The position numbers and the translations under genes were made by a program. This document shows positions 1 to 4,906 of a stretch of 5,194 bases of DNA, piece after piece. Below the pieces are notes generated by a model. That model saw nothing but the letters and a program-made list of their open reading frames with translations, did not search any database and was not told the DNA's origin. Position 1 is the first letter of the stretch. Each line of letters starts with the position of its first letter. The stretch is from Oscillospiraceae bacterium (GTDB lineage: Bacteria > Bacillota_A > Clostridia > Oscillospirales > Oscillospiraceae), in NCBI GenBank assembly GCA_017455225.1, contig JAFTBL010000161.1:1-5194 (forward strand), in the 5' to 3' direction.

Positions 1-502
1 AGCAGCCGGGCCTGGTGTGATACTGGGCTTGGAAGGTGCCGATGATGAAGCTCAGCGGCTCTGCCAGGGAGCCGTAGAAGAAAGCCTTGCAGCTGTAATG
101 CAGAAGGCAGTCCTGCTCCATGACCACGTTCGGGATCACGACGTAGGTGGCGTCGCCGCCGATGTACTGGAAGGAATAGCCGGGGGACGCATAGGGATTG
201 TCCTTCTGGTTCAGCGCGGGCTGGATGGAGAACTTCTGGCCGGGCTTGAACTGCCCCGCCCACTTGCTGCCCACCTCCAGCAGCTCGCCGCAGAATTCGT
301 GGCCGATGATCACCGGGTTTTCCGCCACGTTGTCGGGCACGCGCTTGTGGTCGCCGCCCTGAATGGCGGCCTTGTAGCTGGACATGCAGATGCTGTCGGA
401 TACGATGCGGGCCAGGATCTCGTCGTCCTTGGGCTGGGGCAGCTCGAACTCCTCCAGCCGCAGATCGTTTTTGCCGTACAGTCTTACCGCTCTTGTTTTC
501 AT
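1..502 (-). CDS. sorE: L-sorbose-1-phosphate reductase-like zinc-dependent dehydrogenase (3' end beyond window)
   Basis: This is the N-terminal 167 residues of a medium-chain, zinc-type alcohol dehydrogenase, cut by the left edge. The opening (MKTRAVRLYGKNDLRLEEFE), DSICMSSYK, GHEFCGELLEVG, and the GDATYVVIPN and EQDCLL stretches match what I remember of SorE, the NAD(P)H-dependent enzyme that reduces L-sorbose-1-phosphate to D-glucitol-6-phosphate in the cytoplasm. Likely catalytic zinc ligands are Cys39 and His68-Glu69, with Glu148 (LAEP) as a further candidate. The four-Cys structural-zinc loop of classical alcohol dehydrogenases is absent, since residues 90-115 contain no Cys. The Rossmann NAD(P) domain lies outside the window. 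It is the last visible gene of the operon and begins within a few bases of the PHP gene stop. An in-frame ATG at 505 directly precedes the chosen one; 502 gives better spacing (8 nt) from the GGAGG. Family call is strong; the exact substrate is inferred. Confidence 0.8.
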   Translation of the reverse strand, partial: MKTRAVRLYGKNDLRLEEFELPQPKDDEILARIVSDSICMSSYKAAIQGGDHKRVPDNVAENPVIIGHEFCGELLEVGSKWAGQFKPGQKFSIQPALNQKDNPYASPGYSFQYIGGDATYVVIPNVVMEQDCLLHYSCKAFFYGSLAEPLSFIIGTFQAQYHTRPGC

Positions 503-505
503 CAT

Positions 506-1573
506 TTATTCCTCCTCACGCTTGACCAACGCCCACGCGGCGTCGACCAGATGTTTATAACTGTCCTGCGTCAGCTTTTCGCAGATAAAGCTCTGCCCCA
601 GCGCGTTCACGTCCTCGCCGGAGATCTGGGTCATGCCGTTTTCACGGCACAGGGTCATCACCCGCTGCAGCTGGGCTTCGGTGTTGCGGCTGGGCATAAA
701 GGTGATGGCCTTTACACCCCTTGCCTTCAAAAGCTCCACCAGCTCCGGCAGGAAGCTGTCCTCGTACTTGGCGGCCTTTTTGTCCCCGGTGGGGGAGGCG
801 GTCACGTCGCCGAGGTATGCGTAGCACAAAATGGCGTCGATGTCCCGGGCAAAGCCTACCGCCGTGTCAAGAGGCATCATCTCGTCCCCGGCGGGAATGA
901 AGATCTGGGGCACCAATTCGCTCTTGAGCCGTCCCAGCAGCTTGTAGCGCTCCAGCTCGCCGGCCTCCGGCATCAGCTTGTAGGTCAGGGCAAACAGCAG
1001 ATGCCGCTCGGTGACGGAGCCACCGTCGTGGGCTTGGGACAGGGGCAGCACGTCCCGGTCAAAATCCAGCGTCTGCCCGGTGACCCGGTTGATGTTGGCC
1101 ACCATGGCGCGGTTGCGCTCATTCCGCTTTTGCCGCAGGGGCGCAAGGAAATCCTGCACCTGCGTGAAATACTTGCTGCGGACGCTGTGGAAGGTCATAT
1201 AGCCCACGCCGTCCTGATCCGGATTGTTCAGCCGCACGTGGTCAAACCCGGTGCCGGCGTAGTTGATCCGCGCCTCGAAACCGCAGGTGGCGCCCACGCC
1301 CGCCAGCTTGGCAGCCGCCCGGAACTCCGCCGCGCCGCCCATGCTGTCGTGATCCATGATGCCGGCCACCGGCAGCCCGGACTGCCGGGCGAACCACACG
1401 GCGGCGGTGGGGGAATAGGGGGAAAAGGAATAGGTGGTGTGGATGTGGTTGTTGGACAGGTTCTGCCGCAGGGCGGGCTTTTCCGTTTCCCGGGACAGCA
1501 GCTGCTGGAGATGAGCCAGCCGCTCCGGCGCGGTAGGGGCGTTCAGCAGCGCCCGGATCTCCTGCTCGGTCAT
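506..1573 (-). CDS. PHP-domain protein of a sugar-phosphate operon, with altered metal-site motifs
   Basis: This 355-aa cytoplasmic protein has no signal peptide or membrane segment. After a roughly 40-residue helical N-terminus it carries PHP-fold (polymerase and histidinol phosphatase) motifs: NNHIHTTYSFSPYSP (His43, His45), IMDHDSMGG (Asp74-His75-Asp76), and GFEAR (Glu100). Further possible ligands are His112, His129 and His191. Two later motifs look changed: YAYLGD (251-256) sits where PHP enzymes usually have A-H-P-G, putting Tyr253 at the His position, and SGEDVN (318-323) has Asn323 where D-x-H is usual. PHP proteins are metal-dependent phosphoesterases, so a sugar-phosphate phosphatase or related hydrolase is plausible, but I do not recognise a characterised orthologue. 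Its ATG overlaps the SDR stop by four bases, with a weak AGGTGA 7 nt upstream. Fold call is good; enzymatic role is unknown. Confidence 0.8.
   Translation of the reverse strand: MTEQEIRALLNAPTAPERLAHLQQLLSRETEKPALRQNLSNNHIHTTYSFSPYSPTAAVWFARQSGLPVAGIMDHDSMGGAAEFRAAAKLAGVGATCGFEARINYAGTGFDHVRLNNPDQDGVGYMTFHSVRSKYFTQVQDFLAPLRQKRNERNRAMVANINRVTGQTLDFDRDVLPLSQAHDGGSVTERHLLFALTYKLMPEAGELERYKLLGRLKSELVPQIFIPAGDEMMPLDTAVGFARDIDAILCYAYLGDVTASPTGDKKAAKYEDSFLPELVELLKARGVKAITFMPSRNTEAQLQRVMTLCRENGMTQISGEDVNALGQSFICEKLTQDSYKHLVDAAWALVKREEE
511..517 (-). promoter_or_regulatory. Ribosome binding site of the sorE-like gene, inside the end of the PHP gene
   Basis: GAGGAGG on the minus strand lies within the last codons (Glu-Glu-Glu) of the PHP gene. 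It is followed by the TAA stop at 508-506 and then a double ATG at 505 and 502. Spacing from GGAGG is 5 nt to the first ATG and 8 nt to the second, which favours the second. The arrangement implies translational coupling of the two genes. Confidence 0.7.
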
Positions 1574-2445
1574 GCCAGCATCACCTGCCCGCCGGTGACG
1601 GGGATGGCCTGTCCCGTCTCATACTGCTGCTCCACGCAGTAGAACAGCGCCTTGGCCACGTCCGTGGGCAGGCAGCCCCGGTGGATGGGGGACTTGGAGA
1701 GGTAGTATTCCTTCACGTCCTCCACCGTCTTGGCGCCGGGCACCTTGCCGGCGTTGAGATACTGGACGAACAGGCCCCGCTCCGGGTCAGACCACAGGGG
1801 CCCGTCGTAGTAGTTGCCGGGGCAGATGGAGTTGACCTTGATCTGATAGGGCGCCAGCTCCAGCGCGAAGCTCTGGGTCAGGCCGATGCCGCCGAACTTG
1901 CTGCCGGCGTAGGCAAAGTTGGCCTTGGAGCCCACCAGACCGCTCTTGGAGCTCATCTGCACGATGTCGTACCAGCGGGTGCTGTCGGCGGCGTACTGCG
2001 CCTTCATCACGGCGGCGGCGTACTTGGCGCACAGGAAATAGCCCTTGTAATTCACCGTGGTGACGAAGTCGAAGGTCTGGGCGGTCATGGCGTCCAGATC
2101 GCCGGCCTTGGCCACGCCCGCGTTGGAGAAGAACACGTCGATGCCGCCAAAGCGCTCCACCGTGGCGCAGACCATGGCCTTCACGCTCTCCTCGTCGCCC
2201 ACGTTCACCAGGCAGAAATCCGCCCGCTCGCCCAGCTTTTTGGCGGCGGCGACGCCGGTTTCGGCGTTCATATCCGCGATCATGATGCTGGCGCCCTCGG
2301 CGTACATGGCCTCGGCGATGCCGAAGCCGAAGCCCTGCGCCCCACCGGTGACCACCGCGATCTTGCCCGCCAGACGTCCGGCGGTAGCGGGGCGGTCGTG
2401 TACCTTTTGCGCGGCAAGCTGCAGCGCCTGTTCAAACGTGATCAT
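1570..2445 (-). CDS. Sorbitol-6-phosphate 2-dehydrogenase-like short-chain dehydrogenase/reductase
   Basis: This 291-aa classical SDR has a TGGAQGFG cofactor loop (33-40), Asp58 at the end of the second strand (suggesting NAD(H) rather than NADP(H)), NAG (108-110), Asn132, catalytic Ser166 and YAGSK (Tyr179, Lys183). The segments SSKSGLVGSK, KFGGIGLTQSFALELA, YYLSKSPIHRGC and TGQAIPVTGGQVML closely resemble SrlD/GutD, which oxidises D-glucitol-6-phosphate to fructose-6-phosphate. Unlike the SrlD I remember, which starts almost at its Rossmann strand, this protein has about 26 extra N-terminal residues. Those resemble the linker seen when an SDR is fused behind a class II aldolase (YuxG-type proteins). 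The gene overlaps the aldolase gene by ATGA, with AGGAGG at 2459-2454, 8 nt before the ATG. With the SorE-like enzyme it could interconvert ketose and hexitol phosphates. SDR identity is certain; substrate is inferred. Confidence 0.88.
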   Translation of the reverse strand: MITFEQALQLAAQKVHDRPATAGRLAGKIAVVTGGAQGFGFGIAEAMYAEGASIMIADMNAETGVAAAKKLGERADFCLVNVGDEESVKAMVCATVERFGGIDVFFSNAGVAKAGDLDAMTAQTFDFVTTVNYKGYFLCAKYAAAVMKAQYAADSTRWYDIVQMSSKSGLVGSKANFAYAGSKFGGIGLTQSFALELAPYQIKVNSICPGNYYDGPLWSDPERGLFVQYLNAGKVPGAKTVEDVKEYYLSKSPIHRGCLPTDVAKALFYCVEQQYETGQAIPVTGGQVMLA

Positions 2446-3278
2446 GCCTGCTTCCTCCTGTAATTCTCCGCTTCCCAGTGGGTGATGAAGTGCACCATAT
2501 CCTCCGACATGGGCCTCTGCCCGCCGAAGGAGGCGGCGTAGTGGGCGATCTTCTTTGCGCTCTCCCAGCTCTGCCGCGCCACCTCGGTGTCCGGCAGATC
2601 GGGGCCGAGGCCGCAGTAGACGATGTGGTCGGGGGTGAAGGGGTGATCCAGCGTGGGGGGCACGTCCGCCTCGGCCTCATACCCCACGGCCAGAGCGCCG
2701 TCCAGAGCGTTCAGCATCTCCCGCAGCATGGCGTCCAGCTTCTCCGGCGTGTCGGCGGCGAAGAAAACGCCGTGGTTCTGCAGCAGCACGGTGTCGGCGC
2801 CGTCGGCGATCTTCCGGCGCACCTTCATGGCCAGCACGTAGCCGGGGCGGCATTCCTCGACCCACGCGGCGTGGGGGAACAGGCACCGCGCCACCAGCAG
2901 CCCGTTTTTGGAGCAGGTGAGCCCGTTGACCTTGTTGGGGTGCAGGTGCAGCACGTAGCGCTGGGGGAACAGAGCGTGCAGCAGCGTTTCCACGCTGGGG
3001 CGCTTGTTCTCCTCACCGGGCAGTCTGGCGGCCAGGATGTCCGCCAGAAACTCGGCTTCCCGGGCGGCGTCCTCGGCGGGATAGGTCTTTTCGGTGATCT
3101 TCAGCAGCTTCGCCATGTCCAGCGCCACGAATTCCTCGGCGCGGATGGTGGCCAAAGCCGTGCCGGAGCCCTTCACATGCAGCACGCCGTTCTCTTTCAT
3201 GGACGTGTTGCCGCCGCCCGCCACCACCAGCTCCGGGTCGGCGCCGTAGAGATTGGAAAATGCGACCAGTCGTTCCAT
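2442..3278 (-). CDS. Class II (zinc-dependent) sugar-phosphate aldolase
   Basis: This cytoplasmic class II aldolase/adducin-family protein has 278 aa from the chosen start. Numbering from that start, the motifs in order are: VVAGGGNTSMK (phosphate-binding Gly-rich loop, about 18-28), HVKGSGTAL (34-42), PSVETLLHALFP (catalytic-type Glu97), VLHLHPNKVNGL (zinc ligands His111 and His113) and LQNHGVFFAADT (third zinc ligand His169). Family members cleave ketose-1-phosphates such as fuculose-1-phosphate or rhamnulose-1-phosphate into dihydroxyacetone phosphate and an aldehyde. The sequence is closest in style to the aldolase half of aldolase-SDR fusions, but here the SDR is the next, overlapping gene. 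An ATG at 3299 is in frame, but a near-perfect Shine-Dalgarno lies between it and the ATG at 3278, so 3278 is the start. The gene follows the DeoR gene after 28 bp with no terminator between. The natural substrate is not evident. Confidence 0.87.
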   Translation of the reverse strand: MERLVAFSNLYGADPELVVAGGGNTSMKENGVLHVKGSGTALATIRAEEFVALDMAKLLKITEKTYPAEDAAREAEFLADILAARLPGEENKRPSVETLLHALFPQRYVLHLHPNKVNGLTCSKNGLLVARCLFPHAAWVEECRPGYVLAMKVRRKIADGADTVLLQNHGVFFAADTPEKLDAMLREMLNALDGALAVGYEAEADVPPTLDHPFTPDHIVYCGLGPDLPDTEVARQSWESAKKIAHYAASFGGQRPMSEDMVHFITHWEAENYRRKQA

Positions 3279-3283
3279 AAGAT

Positions 3284-3290
3284 CCTCCTT
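3284..3290 (-). promoter_or_regulatory. Shine-Dalgarno that fixes the aldolase start
   Basis: AAGGAGG on the minus strand is followed by 5 nt (ATCTT) and the ATG at 3278. Translating from the upstream in-frame ATG at 3299 would put this site inside the coding region and leave that ATG without a recognisable ribosome binding site. Confidence 0.85.
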
Positions 3291-3306
3291 ATATGTCAAT
3301 GGTTTT

Positions 3307-4062
3307 TTATGAACAAATCACGCGGACGCTCTGAGCGCGCAGCGCCTGACACAGCTCGTCCGTCTCCTCCAGATCGGTGACCACCGTGTCCAGTGCGGAC
3401 AGGGGACACACGGCGGCAAAGGCCCGGCGGCCGAACTTGCGTCCGTCTGCCGCCAGCACCGTGCGCTCGCCGGCGCGGAGCATGGCCTGCTTGATGCGGG
3501 CGGTGTCCTCGCCCACGTCGGAAACGCCGCAGGTCAGATCCAGCCCGGCGCAGGAGACCACCGACCAGTCCACGTGGTACTCGGCCAGAAACTGCTCTGC
3601 CTTGGCGCCGGCCAGAGACAGACTGGGCAGCTTCAGCGCCCCGCCCGCCAGCAGCACCGTCCAGCCCTGCTGCTTGGTCAGCAGCAGCACGATCTCCACC
3701 GAGTTGGTGATCACGGTCAGGTTCTGTTTGTCCAGCAGCGCCTGCGCCACGAAGGTGGCGGTGGAGCTGTCGTCCAGCATCACGCTGTCTCCGTCGCCGA
3801 TCAGGGCGGCCACGGCGGCGGCGATCCGCCGCTTGGCGGACACGTTGGATTTTTTCCGCACGCTGGAGGGCAGCTCCCGCCCGCCGGTGAAGGAGGCACC
3901 CCCGTAGAAGCGGCGGGCAAGCCCCTCCGCCTCCAGCTTTTCCAGATCCCGCCGGATGGTTTCCTCCGACACGCCGAAGGCGGCGCTCAGCGGCGATACC
4001 TGCACCCGGCCGTCCCGCTCCAGACGGGACAGGATGCTTTCCAGCCGTTCATCTGCCAGCAT
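3307..4062 (-). CDS. DeoR/GlpR-family sugar-phosphate-responsive transcriptional repressor
   Basis: This 251-aa regulator has the standard DeoR architecture. The N-terminal winged helix-turn-helix spans about 6-55, with ERLESILSRLERDG, the helix-turn-helix VSPLSAAFGVSEETIRRDLEKLE, and the wing GLARRFYGGA. The C-terminal DeoR sensor domain contains MLDDSSTATFVAQAL (95-109), LTVITNS, VLLAGGALK (136-144), and SCAGLD near 170, followed by DTARIKQAMLRAGERTVLAADGRKFG (186-211). Family members bind a sugar phosphate in this domain and then leave the DNA. The gene is first in the operon, reads the same way as the catabolic genes, and its promoter carries a TGTTGGAT-type near-palindrome over the start point, so it probably represses itself and the enzymes. 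An AAGGGGG (4078-4072) precedes the ATG by 9 nt. Family assignment is very secure; the inducer is inferred to be an operon intermediate. Confidence 0.93.
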   Translation of the reverse strand: MLADERLESILSRLERDGRVQVSPLSAAFGVSEETIRRDLEKLEAEGLARRFYGGASFTGGRELPSSVRKKSNVSAKRRIAAAVAALIGDGDSVMLDDSSTATFVAQALLDKQNLTVITNSVEIVLLLTKQQGWTVLLAGGALKLPSLSLAGAKAEQFLAEYHVDWSVVSCAGLDLTCGVSDVGEDTARIKQAMLRAGERTVLAADGRKFGRRAFAAVCPLSALDTVVTDLEETDELCQALRAQSVRVICS

Positions 4063-4083
4063 GGATCGCTACCCCCTTCCCTG

Positions 4084-4097
4084 TGTTGGATGTAACA
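4084..4097. promoter_or_regulatory. Putative DeoR operator O1, over the operon start point
   Basis: TGTTGGATGTAACA is an imperfect palindrome with arms TGTTG and TAACA around a 4-base centre. It lies just downstream of the minus-strand -10 box, covering the expected transcription start near 4093. It matches the second site at 4179-4192 at 12 of 14 positions. A repressor here would block RNA polymerase. Binding by the adjacent DeoR protein is inferred from position and repetition. Confidence 0.65.
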
Positions 4098-4099
4098 TT

Positions 4100-4128
4100 A
4101 TCATAGGCCGAAAACCCGAATATGTCAA
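4100..4128 (-). promoter_or_regulatory. Sigma-A promoter of the deoR-aldolase-SDR-PHP-sorE operon
   Basis: On the minus strand the -35 box TTGACA (4128-4123) and the -10 box TATGAT (4105-4100) are separated by 17 nt. The -35 is perfect and the -10 has one mismatch. Transcription should start near 4093, giving a leader of about 30 nt before the DeoR ATG at 4062. This is the only convincing promoter for the operon in the window. Confidence 0.82.
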
Positions 4129-4146
4129 GGCATTTTTCGAGAAATA

Positions 4147-4160
4147 AAATAAATCCAACA
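4147..4160 (-). promoter_or_regulatory. Putative DeoR operator half-site O2 (reverse orientation)
   Basis: On the minus strand this reads TGTTGGATTTATTT: the same TGTTGGAT core as O1 and O3, but with a degenerate second arm. Positions 4152-4161 form a perfect 10-bp inverted repeat with 4178-4187 (AATCCAACAT / ATGTTGGATT), separated by 16 bases. It sits about 24 bp upstream of the operon -35 box. Confidence 0.5.
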
Positions 4161-4187
4161 TGAAATAATGTGGATTTATGTTGGATT
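4152..4187. repeat. Inverted repeat with an embedded near-copy between divergent promoters
   Basis: The 10-bp arms at 4152-4161 and 4178-4187 are perfect reverse complements. Between them, ATGTGGATTT at 4168-4177 is a one-base-deleted copy of the right arm and abuts it directly. That makes three related units in 36 bases of AT-rich DNA. This looks like a cluster of regulator binding units rather than a terminator, since it lies upstream of both promoters and has no T-run. Confidence 0.6.
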
Positions 4188-4192
4188 CAACA
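4179..4192. promoter_or_regulatory. Putative DeoR operator O3, the best palindrome
   Basis: TGTTGGATTCAACA has perfect 5-bp arms (TGTTG/CAACA) around GATT. Its centre is 95 bp from that of O1, about nine DNA turns, so the two sites face the same side of the helix. It ends 14 bases before the -35 box of the divergent lipoprotein gene, so a role at that promoter is also possible. Confidence 0.6.
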
Positions 4193-4206
4193 GGCAAAGG
4201 TTTCCG

Positions 4207-4235
4207 TTGACAACCGGCGGCACAGCAGATATAAT
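4207..4235 (+). promoter_or_regulatory. Consensus sigma-A promoter of the lipoprotein gene
   Basis: TTGACA (4207-4212) and TATAAT (4230-4235) are both perfect and separated by 17 nt. The expected start is near 4242, leaving a leader of roughly 33 nt that contains the GGAGGGG ribosome binding site at 4263-4269. A perfect match predicts strong expression unless repressed. Confidence 0.88.
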
Positions 4236-4274
4236 AGGAGCAGCAGTGAACGGAAGCGAAACGGAGGGGAGACC

Positions 4275-4838
4275 ATGAAAAGGATCACGGCGAAAATGCT
4301 GCTGGCCATGCTGATGGCGGCGGTGCTGATGGGCTCGGTGCTGTGCCTGCCCGGCTGCGGCAAAAAGACTGGGGACGATGAGAAACCCGACGCGGAGCAG
4401 ACGGACGACAAGCAGCAGGGCGAGGAGCTCGGCGGCCAGACGACGCAGCCCTCCGACGACAAGACCGGCACGGACGGCGAAGGTCAGTCCCAATCCGGCG
4501 GCAACGGACAGAACGGGAGCGGCAGTCAGAACGGCGGCAGCCAGAGCAGCTCCGGCGGCCTTCACGTGGCGGACGGCGACGGCGGTATCGACGTGATCGA
4601 TCTGGGAGACGACGAGCCCTCCACGTGGGAAGACGGCGGCAACGGCGGCGGCTCCGGCGACAATTCCGGCAGCGGTGACAACAGCGGCTCCGGGGACAAC
4701 TCCGGCAGCGGCGATAACAGCGGCTCCGGGGACAACTCCGGCAGCGGCGATAACAGCGGCTCCGGGGACAACTCCGGCAGCGGTGACAGCTCCGGCAGCT
4801 CCGGCACCGAGGACGGACAATGGGGCCCGCTGTTCTGA
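4275..4838 (+). CDS. Predicted secreted lipoprotein with acidic Gly/Ser/Asp/Asn repeat tail, function unknown
   Basis: This 187-aa protein begins with a lipoprotein signal: MKR, a hydrophobic core (roughly residues 8-25) and LPGC with the lipidated Cys28. The mature chain is hydrophilic and low in complexity. It has an Asp/Glu/Lys-rich stretch (29-70), a Gly/Ser/Asn/Gln stretch (71-95), a short acidic segment LHVADGDGGIDVIDLGDDE (96-114) and WED, then seven GSGDNS hexapeptides and one GSGDSS (126-173), ending GQWGPLF. No Lys or Arg occurs after residue 63. Such a chain is probably disordered and may act as a surface spacer or bind cations; no enzymatic domain is visible. The ATG at 4275 is chosen because GGAGGGG lies just upstream and the promoter lies between it and the earlier in-frame ATG at 4170. 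The gene is divergent from the sugar operon and ends just before the terminator. Its function is unknown. Confidence 0.82.
   Translation: MKRITAKMLLAMLMAAVLMGSVLCLPGCGKKTGDDEKPDAEQTDDKQQGEELGGQTTQPSDDKTGTDGEGQSQSGGNGQNGSGSQNGGSQSSSGGLHVADGDGGIDVIDLGDDEPSTWEDGGNGGGSGDNSGSGDNSGSGDNSGSGDNSGSGDNSGSGDNSGSGDNSGSGDSSGSSGTEDGQWGPLF
4650..4787 (+). repeat. 36-bp in-frame tandem repeats encoding (GSGDNS)n
   Basis: Three consecutive 36-bp units (4680-4715, 4716-4751, 4752-4787) are identical except for two third-base changes in the last. A partial, more diverged copy precedes them (4650-4679). Each unit encodes the same hexapeptide twice, using swapped serine codons (AGC then TCC, versus TCC then AGC). 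The unit length is a multiple of three, so copy-number change would keep the frame. Confidence 0.9.
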
Positions 4839-4851
4839 AAAAGCGGCAAAT

Positions 4852-4886
4852 AAAAGGCAGCGTTCCCAACGGAACGCTGCCTTTTT
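4852..4886. terminator. Bidirectional intrinsic terminator between convergent genes
   Basis: A perfect 11-bp stem, GGCAGCGTTCC (4856-4866) with GGAACGCTGCC (4871-4881), has a CAAC loop and is flanked by AAAA on the left and TTTTT on the right. It is therefore rho-independent in both directions. It lies 13 nt after the lipoprotein stop and about 20 nt after the sigma factor stop on the other strand. Confidence 0.93.
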
Positions 4887-4906
4887 GATTGCCAAAAAAC
4901 AACCTT

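Noticed and set aside
17..1642. A 541-codon open frame on the plus strand
   Set aside because: It lies antisense to the PHP and sorE-like genes, has no ribosome binding site or family motifs, and is a typical composition shadow of GC-rich codons. The minus-strand proteins show clear conserved motifs.
3294..3299. TTGACA on the minus strand between the deoR and aldolase genes, as an internal promoter
   Set aside because: No -10-like hexamer is found 16-18 bases downstream; that position falls in GC-containing aldolase codons.
1681..3380. Long plus-strand open frames opposite the SDR and aldolase genes
   Set aside because: Their Gly/Val/His/Gln-rich translations contain no recognisable domain and mirror the third-base GC bias of the true genes on the other strand.
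3843..3851. GTTGGATTT resembling an operator half-site inside the deoR coding region
   Set aside because: It is a single half-site without the second arm and is explained by codons of a conserved segment; chance is likely.
4198..4211. Possible CcpA cre-like site overlapping the lipoprotein -35 box (minus strand TGTCAACGGAAACC)
   Set aside because: It misses two consensus positions, including symmetric ones, so it is too weak to call by eye.
4170..4274. Upstream in-frame ATG of the lipoprotein frame at 4170
   Set aside because: It lies before the promoter (4207-4235) and would place 35 polar residues before the lipoprotein signal peptide; the ATG at 4275 has a good ribosome binding site.
4650..4787. 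Possible CRISPR array, since the repeat is 36 bp long
   Set aside because: The copies are directly tandem with no spacers, stay in frame and encode a regular hexapeptide.
4176..4902. Minus-strand open frames opposite the lipoprotein gene, giving Arg/Cys- or Ala/Val-rich repeats
   Set aside because: They are translations of the repeat region in the wrong strand, cross the terminator and both the lipoprotein promoter and start, and lack ribosome binding sites.
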